Of a stretch of 64,000 nt of DNA, positions 47,355 to 59,401 are shown one piece after another. The position numbers and the translations under genes were made by a program. The notes below the pieces were generated by a model that saw only the letters and a program-made list of their open reading frames with translations, had not been told where the DNA came from and searched no databases. This DNA is from Loxodes magnus (taxonomy: Eukaryota > Ciliophora > Karyorelictea > Loxodida > Loxodidae): NCBI GenBank assembly GCA_946699065.1, contig CAMPDV010001330.1, positions 55,429 through 119,428 on the forward strand, read 5' to 3'. Positions within the stretch are counted from its first letter, which is position 1. The number at the start of each line of letters is the position of its first letter.

Positions 47355-49180
47355 CATAATAAAATTAATGCTCAAAAATTCATAGATATTTTTCTCCTTA
47401 TTTTCTTATAGATTTTAAATCAAAAATTTAAGTTTCTAAATTATAAAAGTTTTCATAATATATAAAAAAAATGGAAGGCTTCAAATCAGGTTTCTGCAAC
47501 ACCTCCAAGAAAGAGAGGAAACCAGAAGCCACTCTCAGTCAGTCTTCTTTTACTTAACCCTAACCTTTTTCTTAATAATCCGGAATATAGGCCCATGAAG
47601 AACAGAAGCAATCAAAGAAAGTCATCCGTGTAATTCTTCAATCTTATAAGAGAAGATGGAAGCAGATAAAGTCTGCTCTTCACTAGAAGGCCTCTGAGCT
47701 AAATCCTTCTAGCTAGATGAGTATGGAATAGCTCCTCAAAGTGGTGCTAAACCTCCAGAAAGAGGTTAGGAAGCTGAAAAAGGAAAAAGAGAAGCTAATG
47801 GAAAACCTGAAAAAACAAGAGAAAATTGAATCAAAACTCATGTCTTAGGAAAGAGATTTAAATGTTTCCTTAAGCATTTCATAAGATCAAAACAACAATC
47901 TTAAAGCTAGCAATAGAAACAGACAGAAAATGGAAAAAGAATAGAGAAAATAGAAGAACGCTAGCAAAAATACAACTTCAAATGGAGATAAGAGAGCATA
48001 AATATGATCCAATGTTGATTGAAGAAGAAATTATGAGAAAGTCTTAAAGAAAATAGAGGTAAATAAAGATAAAAAAAGGCATTTTATGTGGAAGCTTATG
48101 AAATTTATATTGGAAATGTAAGAAGTTCTAGCAGAATAAATTAACTATTGGATCAAAGAAAAAAGAAGAAAGAATCAAGAAGGAGCGAGATTAAATCGAA
48201 TGTATTGCAGTCCAAGTGGAGAAATTTATAAAATTAATAAAGTTGCGATAAGATAGGAACAGGAAAGGAGAGGAGTGGAAGATAAACTGGAAAATCCCGA
48301 GTCCCCAATCTCACTAAAATTTGCTCTGCCAAACATTTTTATTTTACAGCAGGGAGCATGAACTGCTGTCTTCTGAAGACAGGTTGAAATACCTCAAAAT
48401 GGAAAACTTAAATTTATATATTATAATTATTATAATAGTTTCCATATATAAGAAGGTGCTGATTTTAAAGTATAAAGATTGCTTAATTTTTGCCTGACTA
48501 AGTTAAAGTTTATTCATAATCTGATCATTTATTTTAAATGCTGTTATATTGTTAAATCATGTTTTGAAAGGAATTTCTCTTATTATATCCTCCAAATGCA
48601 TATAAATATTTATCATATTAATAACTTCCAAATAAATTAACTCCTAGACTAATAGATTATATTCTACTAACTCTTATTTTTTTATATCGTAAATCTCACA
48701 TTCCACTATATGATCTCATTTCATCTTACTATGCTAATGAGCTCCTGAAATGACAAACATTAAGTTTTTTTGTTAAAATTTGTTTTATGACCACTTCTTC
48801 AAACTTCTTTTAAAGATTTTATACTTTATCTTTAAAAATTAAAACAAATCTCTTTTTTTAAATCTATCGGATTCTAGCAAAGCTGATTCAGATAATTGTT
48901 CTATAAAGCTATCATTATTTTATATCTTCTCAACATTTACTTCTTCCTCTCAAAAGGGCTGATCTTTAGCAGAGTAAGTCTTCTTTAAATTACTGGATCG
49001 AAAAATAGTTAAAATATATTTGAAATGTTTATTTTAAACAAAATTAGGAATTTTCTAATATTTAGTATCTCCAATACCAAACTTGCCAAATAATTAGCTG
49101 CTTTTTCATTATTTTTACCTTCTCAAAATCTTTCTTAGAAATAAAATATTACGAATCTGGCTTTAATCCTTCACTAGCAT
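47254..49180 (-). pseudogene. Kelch-family gene interrupted by retroelement A14 (kelch copy 3)
   Basis: Starting at 49180 (MLVKDQSQIRNILFLRKIL) it follows kelch copy 1: LFGKFGIGDTKYQKIPNFV, FVISGAHQHSKMKWDHIVEC, LYAFGGYNKRNSFQNMIQQY, IQNKWSDYEQ and AIFILQNQHLLIYGN. There it stops at 48441, where element A14 is inserted. It resumes left of 47460 as IFDLKSIRKQGEKY and LLSYDLRSYKWNEIQNS, ending at TGA 47256-47254. Besides the insertion there is a frame change in an A-run after VECEIYDIKK (near 48685). Trp in NKWSD is TGA, as in the first gene's NEWKF. The insertion and frame change make it a likely pseudogene. Confidence 0.72.
47471..48440 (+). mobile_element. Short retroelement A14 inserted in the kelch gene
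   Basis: ATG 47471 gives MEGFKSGFCNTSKKERKPEA. The block SSQMSMEQLLKVVLNLQKEV (about 47705-47765) is shared with A3 and A9. The 3' end has CAGGTTGAAATACCTC at about 48390-48406 and an A/T tail. Similar sequence flanks it (GTTTTCATAATATATAA at 47449, GTTTCCATATATAA at 48438), an imperfect target duplication. Changes of frame between conserved blocks show that it has decayed somewhat. Confidence 0.74.
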
Positions 49181-49523
49181 TTTATAAATTAAATTTAAAT
49201 TTAACTAAAAGAGTCTTGAGACATCTTTTCATTGTTGAAATTACTTTCTTCAGTTAAGATGTTATAATGTTTTTTAAACATTTTTCAACTCAAACACTTT
49301 CCACCTCATATTCTTCTTCAGTTATATCATCTTCGTCATCAGTTTATTCATTCTAATCTCCCACTTGCTCATCTTTTCTTCTTGTTCTTCTTTTCCATCC
49401 TCATTTTGATCATTCTCTTCATCTTTATCTTGCCCTTTCGCTCTTTAGCTTAGTCTCAGAATTTTCTTATTATAAGTCTTTTTCTAATTCGAACAGCTCT
49501 AATCTCCTTTTAAGGAACATCCT

Positions 49524-50790
49524 ATGGAAAATTTTAATTTGCAGATCAATATATTCTAATTTGCTTTTTGGTAATTAATTGATATAATTTTGGCCATAGG
49601 TTATTAATTTTATAATTGTCGTATTTTCTAAATATTTAGTTCCTAACAATTAATTTCTAGGGGAATTATAGAAATTGGCTTGTGATGAGTTCGGAACGAC
49701 TTATCTGGTTTGTATTTAAGGATTCGTGTATGGATTTAAAGTATTTAACTAGTAGAACGATAAAATAATAGATTAGTTCTGATTTGAATGTAAAGAACTA
49801 ATTTTAATAAATAGCTAAAGAGTTTAAAAACTTATAGGATTTTCTATCGATACTTAAGAAATAGCTCTTTTAACTGATTTTTAGAATAAAGGAAGTTTAT
49901 TCTAAATTATTTAAACAAAGTAGTTATTCAAAAATAGCCTCTCTCGATACTATAAGAAACTTAACTTACTTAGTCAAATAGCAGAAGGCTTATAGGCTAT
50001 TCACAATAGAAATCTAATTCATAAAGAAATAAAATCTCTTAATATTCTATTAGATGATTAAGATTGTCCTAAAATACTAACTTTTGGATTATTTAATTAA
50101 GATAACTGATTAAGAGCAATAGAATAAAAAGGGGAACATCAATGAATGGCTCCTGAATAATTTGAAAAAGAGAGCGAGTAAAAAAGTGATATCTGATCTT
50201 TAGGTTGTATAGGAGTAGAGATATTTAACGAAGGATTTCTTTATCCAGTTCTAGATTCTTAGTTAAAGTAAATAGTTTAATCCATAAAATGATTCCTATA
50301 TTTTAAAACGAAATATAACAAGAACCTTTACTAGTTGATCTATTTTACAGATGTTTAGCTTTCGACGAGAATATAAAACCAGATATAGATATTTTTATAA
50401 TTTAGTTAGAGAAAATAAAATAAAAGTGAAAACCATAGGCTGATATAATTCACTAACCTACATCATTATTATAAGAGAAGTGAAGAAGAAGAGTTAAAAC
50501 TAAAACTATTTGAACTTAATCTTCTATATTAAGCATTATATTATTATAACCTTTAAAATAAACTTCATTACTCACAAGATATTATTGATATAAGCCAGTA
50601 GAAGACTACTAAAATATAAAAAACACTTTTAGTATTATAAATTTACAAATCAGTTAATTTGCAAGAAACTAAGAAATAAATTAAGATTTTATAATTAAAG
50701 GATTAGTTTAAGTCTTAAATAAGACTTAATAAGCAAAATTATTCAATTTTATATTAAAAATTAACTTTGTAAGAATCTCTGAATATTTGA
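49524..50790 (+). CDS. Protein-kinase-like protein with altered catalytic residues
   Basis: The kinase fold is readable in order: glycine loop LACDEFGTTYLV (about 49675), lysine strand YGFKVFN, VQKLIGFSIDTQEIALLTDF (hinge region, about 49830), LSQIAEGLQAIHNRNLIHKE then IKSLNILLD (about 49960-50060), TFGLFNQ, MAPEQFEKES, SDIWSLGCIGVEIF, and LFYRCLAFDENIKPDID. The HRD aspartate is Glu (HKE) and DFG is TFG, so it is probably a pseudokinase or inactive. A Leu/Lys/Gln-rich tail follows, ending at TGA 50788-50790 (LTLQESLNI). The segment 50290-50410 is shifted by one frame relative to both sides, which implies two small indels or unrecognised introns. The exact start is uncertain. I chose the ATG ahead of the glycine loop, though it is in another frame. 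Bases 49181-49523 hold only an acidic low-complexity run on the minus strand (DDEDDITEEEYEVE). Confidence 0.68.
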
Positions 50791-50940
50791 CTTTGATTTA
50801 ATGATTTATTAATTACTATTTTATACTTTCATTAAACATATAAGGATGCTCATTATAAACTGGTAATTAACTATACTTTAAATTTCCTTATTATTATCCC
50901 TAAATTTGGTTTAAAAGCTTTTGATTTATTATTTATTAAG

Positions 50941-51012
50941 GCGCTATTAGTCTAGTGGTTAGGATAACTGCCTTCCAAGCAGTTGACCCGGGTTCGAGTC
51001 CCGGATAGCGCA
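50941..51012 (+). tRNA. tRNA-Gly(UCC)
   Basis: A complete cloverleaf is present. The 7-bp acceptor stem is GCGCTAT/ATAGCGC, and the D-arm contains AGTGGTTA. The anticodon stem ACTGC/GCAGT holds loop CTTCCAA (anticodon TCC). The variable loop has 4 nt, the T-arm is CCGGG-TTCGAGT-CCCGG, and the discriminator is A. A-box- and B-box-type internal promoters are intact (GGTTCGAGTCC). No intron and no encoded CCA. Confidence 0.97.
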
Positions 51013-51013
51013 C

Positions 51014-51017
51014 TTTT
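51014..51017 (+). terminator. Pol III terminator of tRNA-Gly
   Basis: A TTTT run starts two bases after the tRNA 3' end, the usual RNA polymerase III stop signal. Confidence 0.85.
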
Positions 51018-51429
51018 GATTTAAAAGGAATAAAAATAGTAATATTAATATAATAGTATGGTATTAAAGCACTATAATCTACATAATTAAGATTATTAAT
51101 TTATCATACTTACTAAATAGATACTTTGAGGATGTTTTAAGCTTTAATAGTTATAATTAGAAATATAGGATTATTTTTATCTAAGAAAGCTAATTTAAAA
51201 AAGATAATATATTAATATAGTTTTTTAAGCTTTATTTTTCGTTAAAATTTGTAACAAAAAGATATTAGAAGGATTGAAAAAATTTCTTAAAGCTCACTAA
51301 AATTGAAGCGAAAATCCATAAATATCTTAATATATGAAATAGCAAAAAGGAAGATGACTCATAAATTGGAAAGTTTGGCTTTTAAGAAAAGATATAGAAT
51401 AACTAAAATAATTCTTATAATAATATCAA
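51018..51429. other. Intergenic stretch between the tRNA and a LINE X remnant
   Basis: A+T-rich. A plus-strand frame beginning at 51303 (MKRKSINILIYEIAKRKMTH) is open but has no family signal. Confidence 0.35.
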
Positions 51430-53650
51430 TTAATATGCTTTTAATGTATTTTCAAATAGATAATAACACAATTTATTTACATTTTGATCATCAGTACTAC
51501 TTTACTTAATATTCTTATTTTTCTTCTACTGCTTCAATTTTGTCCAGATAATTCTATTATTGTAATAGTTCATCATTTCACTCGATAATTTAAACTCTTC
51601 TTCTAAGGAACTTTTAATGATAGCTTTTAATTCTAAAATAGATTTCTTTCAACTGCTTTTAAGTAGGAAATTTTAAGACTAAGATAGATTTGATTGTATG
51701 TTAACATCTTTAGTAAATCATAATTTTTTAAGTCTTGTAATTCCTAAATAAAATCTTGCAGAGTTTATGATTAAATATGTACAAAGCTATCTAAGTCTCC
51801 ACAGAAGCAAATCTCAGTAATTTTGAAGTGTCTTTATTATAAGGCATATTAGAAATAATAGCAATATACTCTAAATTTGTATATAGAAACTATTTCTCTA
51901 ATCATCAATTTATTTAGTGTATAATCTGGAAATTATCTTGTTTCATAATCATATTTTTAAAGTTAAAATGTGTGGTTAGATTGATCTTATGCAGAATCTA
52001 AAATAAATTTTCCCTTATTTTATCCTAAATTGTTTACAAGAGTTTTTAAGGTCTTCAATATTCTATACATCTATTTCAAAATATTAAGTTAATTACTCCA
52101 AGTTTTTAAAATATTTCAGTCTAGCAAACTTTGCTTTGTTAAATATCAAAGTCAGGATTTATTTACGTTGCTTATCATAATTTTAATAAAGCTTTTAATA
52201 TCTCATAGTTATATAATATTCAAGATAGTCAATTTAAGTCTATGAAGCATGATTCGTTAAATGTTTAGTTTGGACTTTATAATGAACATCTTACTATTTT
52301 TTTAACTATTATGCTTATCTTTCTTTATTTTTCCAATTCCCCGTAGAAGTGCTCATAGAATATTTTCTGAACCATATTCTATTAAAGAGTGATATTCTAA
52401 TATTTGACTACTTTAATATTAATCCATTAGCATATTTCTTATATTTTGACAATATTTCTTAGCAATAAACTTTATAATATTAATTTTCATGAAAAGTATA
52501 TTCCAAGTAAATTAACTTCTTAGATATTTATATTTGCTAATTGTTCGAACTTATGTAACATAAAAGTTTTCTTGCTTTTAATTTATAGTTCTAAAACATA
52601 TATACTCATACTAACACTAATGTTCAACTTTACTCATCCAAATACTTTACATGTTGCTTTAATCAATAAACTCATATAATCTTCATTAGAAATTAATACC
52701 AAATCATCTGTCCAAGCTTTATTAGCATATACATGTCTACAGATTTTAAAGCTAAATAGTTTTTAATAAGTTGCTAATTATCTGACAGCAATAAGAAGAT
52801 AATAGCTAGAACAGGATAATATAAGGTTCCTTACAATACTTCATATCTATATAATAAATTTATTGAAAGTATACTGTCTAAATAAACTTAATATCTAGAC
52901 TATGATAAAATTATTTAAAGTAGTTTATTAGGACAAGAGGTAGTTTCATTCTACTTAAATGATTAAGCAATAGACTTTTATTAATAGTGTCAAACATCTT
53001 TTCTACATCGCTAAGGATAATATGTATGTAAATCAATAATTGACTAAAAAGTTCAAACATAATGCATAATTTCTAATCTTTAATATCCTATTAAAATAGG
53101 TGTACAAATTTACGCTAATAAATATAATCATAGAGCTTTTAAGTTAATATTTTATCATGTATTTTTAAAATTAAGCTCATGAGTGAAATTGATCTTCAGA
53201 TCTTCTAATAATTCTTTTATCTTCTTTTTGTAAATTGGAAGAATTCTTATTTATTTGAGTTAATCTATATTTTTCATCACTCAGTTAAAATTAATTAAAT
53301 AAGATTTCTAAATTTAAATAATTATACTAAGATCAATATTAACATCTTGTTATATATTAAATCTCTCTAAGGAACCAATAATAAATTTATATTTCTTTCT
53401 TTAATATCGATTTTATTTCATATCTATAATTATAAATACTTATTTTTAGCAAATTTTTATGTTTTTTAAATTTAACTAATTTTCACTAAGATATTAGGCT
53501 TAAACTTTAATTTTTCGCTTATTAGATTTAAGCTTTTAGTTCTAACTGTAAGAAAAAGTAAAAGACTGGGAATTATAAGATAGAACTCTTTATAATATCA
53601 AAGATAAATTAAATTTTTGTCTTTTTGTAAATATTTAAACTTAATTTCAC
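51430..53650 (-). mobile_element. LINE family X, 5'-truncated and decayed copy
   Basis: The minus strand contains KAWTDDLVLIS at about 52715-52687, aligned with the AWADD motif of the long copies. Preceding and following reverse-transcriptase text is in the same order, and the 3' end is near 51430 (shared ATTAATATGCTTTTA on the plus strand, also at 18130-18170). ORF1 and most of the endonuclease are missing or unreadable. Bases 53651-53974 are T-rich and could code MVLFFSALFLDFYFL at 53929 on the plus strand. Confidence 0.72.
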
Positions 53651-53974
53651 CTAACTTCATAAGTTTTCTGAGTTCTAATAAAAAGTTTTATCGTTTTTGA
53701 TTGTTACTTTCATTTATTGGTTGGTCATTAGTACTTTCTTTGTAAGGATTGTAAACTTTCTATCCTTAAATTTATAATAATATATTGCATTATAACTTAT
53801 CTTTATTCTCTTTTCATTTCTATAATGATATTTCTTTTTAATTTTTACTATTTCTTCCTTTTTTTCAATAATTTTATCAGAAATAAGAAGCTTTACCTAT
53901 TTTTATAGATGTTTCTATGAGATAAAAATGGTATTATTTTTCTCTGCTTTATTTTTAGATTTTTATTTCCTCTA

Positions 53975-54045
53975 ATAATAAATAAAATAAATAAATAAAT
54001 TGTATTATAGAGCGCGTAGCACTCTTGTTGGTGCACTGCTCTTTA
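53975..54045 (-). mobile_element. Inverted copy of the LINE Y tail hairpin at the left end of LINE Y
   Basis: AATAAATAAATAAATTGTAT is followed by the hairpin at 54008-54042 (AGAGCGCGTAGCACTC...GTTGGTGCACTGCTCT). This is the reverse complement of 59402-59457. It lies only 16-20 bases before the start of LINE Y ORF1, so LINE Y is framed by inverted repeats of about 55 bp. Confidence 0.8.
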
Positions 54046-54070
54046 AATTAATTTTATTTAATGAAAAAAA

Positions 54071-55230
54071 ATGGTTAGCTTCAAGAAGGGTTTTTATACC
54101 ACCTCCTCAGAGTAGGAGAGAAAACCTGAAGCACTTTCTTTTACCACATCTTTGCTTTAATTATTCCAACCTTCTTTATTATGCATGGAAACCAGACTAA
54201 TAATGCAAGACCTCAGACTACGCAGGACCAAACTAACTGACCGAACGAACACGAAATAATAGAACGTATAATAGAAAAAAAATAGCAATATACCCATGAT
54301 TGGTCGAACTGTATTAAAAGAAGGAGCACAAAATAAGAAAGGAATGTGGCAAAAAAAGTAAACAACCTAAGTAATAATTTAACAAAATAATGAACAACTC
54401 ATTTCAGCCAACGTCCCTGAAGAATAAATGTAAAGGGTCTAATAAATGCCTATGATGATTTATCAGAAATGGTGGCCGCAATTTACTTTAACCATTACTT
54501 GGAAACACTGATTTAGTAGAGAAAAAGGCCAAAGACTAAGAAGTTATACAAGTGTTTAGAAATCAAATATGGAAGGATTACGGACAAGCAGTGGCGAAGT
54601 TCATAGTGAAATAAAACGGAATTTTATACGTGGTATTTAACAATGAAGAAAGATACTAACATTTCACTTAATTCAGGGAATGAACGTTCAAAGGAGTTAG
54701 AATTCCTATCTAAGCTAGAAACTAATTGGAATATTTTGACATTCATAACTGCCCAATTTACTTCGTAATTAACGAATACTCAAATATGAAGGAAGTAATG
54801 GAAATAATAAGATAATATGGAAAATCAAGAGGAGAGATATAACATGCATATCCAAACACAATAATGCTAACAGGGAGCAGTGTAGTCTACCTAGATTTAA
54901 AGGATGTAGACGAAGCAAAGAGGATACCAGAAGTAATAGATTTGAATGGAAACAAAATAAAAATATAACACCCAGTAAATTTTATCTGCTGCCTATGTAA
55001 AATGAAAGGGCACACAGACCAGCAATGCAGAAGGGTAGAAGCAGCAAAAAGGAAAAAGCTACATACAAGAGAATTAGAGATGCTTGAAGGAGAAGTTATT
55101 TTAACAATAAACAAACCAGATTTTGAAGCAAATCAAGCAAATAATAGGATAATTGGAAAGAATAAATGATTATAGAGGAATCAAGGGAAGAAGAGAAGGA
55201 AATAAAATGAGGAGAATAGAAAAATAATTA
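54071..55230 (+). CDS. LINE Y ORF1: RNA-binding CCHC protein
   Basis: The start MVSFKKGFYTTSSEQERKPE resembles the N-terminus of the short elements (A7, A12, A14). After a frame change before about 54430 the text is continuous: LWWFIRNGGRNLLQPLLGNT, IQVFRNQIWKDYGQAVAKFI, FREWTFKGVRIPIQ, NCPIYFVINEYSN and SSVVYLDLKDVDEAKRIPEV. The knuckle is CCLCKMKGHTDQQC (C-x2-C-x4-H-x4-C) near 54988-55030. Trp in FREWTF is TGA. ORF1 proteins of LINEs coat the RNA and chaperone target-primed reverse transcription. Confidence 0.75.
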
Positions 55231-55302
55231 AAACAACTAAACAATTAAATAATAAAAAGTTTTTTACGCTAAAAGAATAAATAAAAATTATTTTTCATCA
55301 AA

Positions 55303-58300
55303 ATGGAATTGGACATATGTAAGACAGAGGGATAGAGAAATGTTCAAATAATTAAATAAAATAGAAAACAATCAACTAAATATAAGATATACCATAAAAC
55401 AAATTAGAGAAAAGGATAGGATAGGTGATGGTAAAAACGCTAAACTCTAACAAAAGAAATAAGAAATAAACAAAATAGTATAATGGAGTATGTCAAGAAA
55501 AACGTAAATAAAGGAAAAAAGCAAAAAGAAATAGAACAAACTCAAAAAGAAAAAGAATAAGATGCAAGATAAAAGTGAGAAGAAAGAAGTAAATTGAAGC
55601 AAACTTCAATGAGAATGTACTATGCTAAGAAACCGATAAACAAAAATGAACAATTATCCGACTTCAACTAATAGGAAAAGGAAAAAGAAGAAGATTAGAA
55701 TAGATAAGAAGAAGAAAAGGTGGAGAAGGAAGATGAATAAAAAGAAGAATAAGGTGAAGAGGAAGTAGAGGGAATGAGTGTAAAAAAAGATTAAGAATAA
55801 GTCATAAAAATAGGGACAGCAAATGTTAGGGGAGTAAGAAGTGCAAAAGAGGCATTAGCCAAATTCATGACTCAAAAAATTATCCACATAATGGCAATAT
55901 AAGAAATTTAGATTGAAGACTAAAAAGATATGTGTAATATAGCAGGATATAAAAACTTAATAAATGTGGGATCAAAAAAAGGAAAAGGAGTAGCATTCTA
56001 TATTAGAAACGACATATATAAGGAGATCAGAGAGATATAGAATGAAGTAAACCAAATGACATTCTTTGGAGGAGCGAGAGTAATGGCAATAGAAATAATG
56101 AAATAATTAGCAGTAATAAATGTCTACGCTCCTGTTGCAAATAACAACGAACAGTATGAGCCTTTCTATAATTTAGTGAATGAATTTAAACTATAAGCAA
56201 TAGAAAAAGGACTTAATATAATGATAATAGGAGACTGAAATGCGCACATAGAAAAATGACTGCCAAAGAAAACAAACTCAGCAGGGAAGAGAATGGCACA
56301 GAATAATTTAATATGCCTAGACCCAACTGAAATAGGTACCTTTATTCACTAAAACAATTAGTATAAAATAGATTACTTTTTAATCGAAGAGAGAATGAGA
56401 GAAAAGGTGCTAAAGAGTGATTTTTATTACTCATACGTAATAGGTGACCATAGGCCTGGTATTATATAGGTAAAGATGGGTAAAGAAGTAAGAAAGCCAT
56501 AAAAGATAGCAAAAATAAACTACCTACTATTAAAGAAAAAAGAGATATAAGAAAAATTTGAAAGATTTATACAAGAAAATCTCTAAGAAGAAGAAATTGA
56601 TAACCTAAACGGCACATAGACTTATAAATGATGAAAGAAAAAGATATAAGAAGGAGTTTAAATAGTATGTGGAAAATTCAAAACATAAAACTCTAAGATA
56701 TATAAATATTCAGAAACAACAAAATAGTGTAATAAAATCTTTAGAAAATGCAGCAAACAATTAAAATAAAGGGTAAAGAACAGAGAACAAATAAATGAAA
56801 ATCAATAAATTGAGAATCAAAGAGAATACCAAAGAGTAAGATAAGAATACATTTAATCAAGAAAAAAAGATAAAAGAAACTAACTAAACCTATTTATGGA
56901 CAATGTAAATAAAGCAAGTCTAACAGATATGTGGAAGAAACTAAAAAGCTTACTTAATAGAAAAAATAATTAATGAGTACCCTTATTAAAAGAGGATGTT
57001 AATACTTTCAGGGATGAATGGTAGAAACTGTATGAAGATGGCGATAATACGTTACCAACTAAATTCTTAAGCAAGAGATAAATAGTGGTAAACGAATATG
57101 AAATTTGAGAAATCATCAACTAATTGGCGAAATGAAAAGCAGCAGGACCTGATGAAATACAAGTAGGCACAATATTAGCAGGCGGGAAAAAACTAACAGA
57201 AGTAACATGTAAAATGATAATTAAGATGATTTAAGAGGGAGTAATACCTTAAGAGATGAAATAATAATACATAATATTAATATACAAAAAAGGAGGACAG
57301 ATGAACCCGATGAATTATAGACCAATCTCTTTACTGAATCATGCTTTAAAAATAGTAGATGCATGAATTTTCTAGCAACTATAAGGATATCTGCATAATG
57401 ATGAAAGCAATATTAATATGGCTTTAAAAAAGGAAAATCATGCTCACTATAAATTTTCAACATAAGAACAGTATAGGAATGATCAATACGGAAAAAAAAA
57501 GATGTTTTCGTAATATTTGTTGACATTAAAAAAGCGTACGACTCGGTGCAAAGAAAAGATATATGATAAATTCTAAACGATCTAAAAGTACCGGAATAGA
57601 TAATTAAACTCCTAGCAAACTTCTACTGTGAAGAAGAAATGAAACTTAAAATCAATGAATAAATAGCAAAATCATTCTCGAAAAATAAAGGACTAAAACA
57701 GGGAAGCATAACGTCGCCAAGACTATTTAACTTAATAATAGCAAGACTTCTCCATAGCTTGGAAGATTAAAAGCTAGGAATTACGATAGACTTTAAAAAC
57801 TAAGAGGGATGAAGACAAGAAATATATGCAGGATGTTTTGCATATGCAGATGACCTAGCCTTAATAAGTGAATGAGAAAAAAAAGAGGAAGTAATCAAAA
57901 ATTTAACCTCATGGCCAGAAAAATACAAACTGGAAATTGCAGATAAAACAAAATGAATGATATGAAAAGCAGCAGAAAATAGAAACTGAGAAAATATAGG
58001 CAATACTATTAAGGTGGGAAATTTAAGAATCGAAAGAGTAACGTCCTTCTAGTACCTAGGGCATATAATAGAAGAGACCATCAGCTTTGAAAAACACATG
58101 GAGAACAGACTAGAAGCAGCATAAAAGATGTAAACATGAATACTGGGTAAAATAACAATGAATAAGGGATTAACATCATATAACGCAGGAATAATGATAA
58201 AAACGTTCGTAAGCTCAGTATTCAGCTATGGGACAGAAGTTATCCCATATTGTGAATAATTTGTAGGAAAATAAGTGATGGAACAATTAGAAATAATATA

Positions 58301-59391
58301 GAGAAGATCTTTATGAGCAATCATAGATGCCCCTTTCTAAGTGTAAAATGAGATGCTAGAATACGAGTTACAGTTTATGAAATTTAAACATTACCTATGG
58401 CAGAAAACGCTGAGATTAAGAGGCAGACTAATAGGTAACTAAGGAAAAACAGTAGATGGATTAATGTTCGACCTAAGTAAAGAAGAGAACTTTATTTTTG
58501 AACAATACTGCACGACAATAAAATTAGAATTAAAAATTGAAGACAAAAATATATTTATAGATGATGGTAATAATAATCAAAAAGGGAAGAAAAACATTAA
58601 TCGTGCAATTTGAGAACATAGAGTATACATAGAAGATAGAGAAAGAATGGAGTAAATGATAACAACTCTACAGTATAGAAAAACATGATTTGATGAATAT
58701 GTAGTAGGACCACCCAACTACCTGAGATACAATAAAAATAGAAAAGAAAAAATATGCTACATATTTAGAATAAGAACGAGATGTAATGGGAGCCAGGATT
58801 GTTTAAAAGAAAGACACCTAGTTGCGACAAGCAAATGCCCTTTCTGTAATTATGCAAGAGAAAACGAAAGGCATATCATAGAAAAATGCTCAGAATACAA
58901 AGAAAGTAGATAAATATGTATTAGAAAGTTAAGAACAATAGGAGTAGAAAGATAAGGAATGGAACTATTTGATATAATATGAGGTACGGCAAAATTCGAA
59001 AAATTCATTAGAACCTAAGAAGAGTAAAAAAGAGCTAAAACTGACTTGATAATAAAAGATTATATCAAAAACATATTAGAAAAAAGAAAAAAAGGATATT
59101 ATAAAAGAAAATTGAATGAAAAAAGAAATTGGAAAAGATTATAGAGCAGGAAAAGGATAATTTTTATGAGTTTATAAAAGCTTGATTAAGAAGAAAATAA
59201 TTAGAAACGAAAATTAGCAAATTATGTAAAAAAGAATAATGGACGCTTGTAACAAAGAATCAATAAAACGTAGATAGATAGAAGACAGAAGAACAAAAGA
59301 TAATGAAGAAGAAAATGATGAAGATATGGAACTAATAAGAGAAGAATTTTTATTACCTGAAGGCTTACTTGAAGAAATAGACGTGCTTTGA
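55303..59391 (+). CDS. LINE Y ORF2: endonuclease / reverse transcriptase
   Basis: A charged leader (EKEEDQNRQEEEKVEKEDEQ) precedes the AP-like endonuclease: IGTANVRGVRSAKEALAKF at 55810, IMAIQEIQIE, VINVYAPVANNNEQYE, IIGDWNAHIE (56225-56255, W = TGA) and GDHRPG. The reverse transcriptase has LAKWKAAGPDEIQVGT near 57125, NYRPISLLN at 57313, QYGFKKGKSC near 57412, VDIKKAYDSVQRKDIW near 57522, LKQGSITSPRLFNLIIARLL near 57690 and FAYADDLALISEW at 57838. Downstream are TSFQYLGHIIEE, a tether, and a C-terminal knuckle CPFCNYARENERHIIEKC near 58835-58890. One frame change near 57411 separates the two halves of the domain, and another near 59240 precedes the acidic end (MELIREEFLLPEGLLEEIDV, TGA 59389). 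Confidence 0.85.
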
Positions 59392-59401
59392 AACATTTAT
59401 T

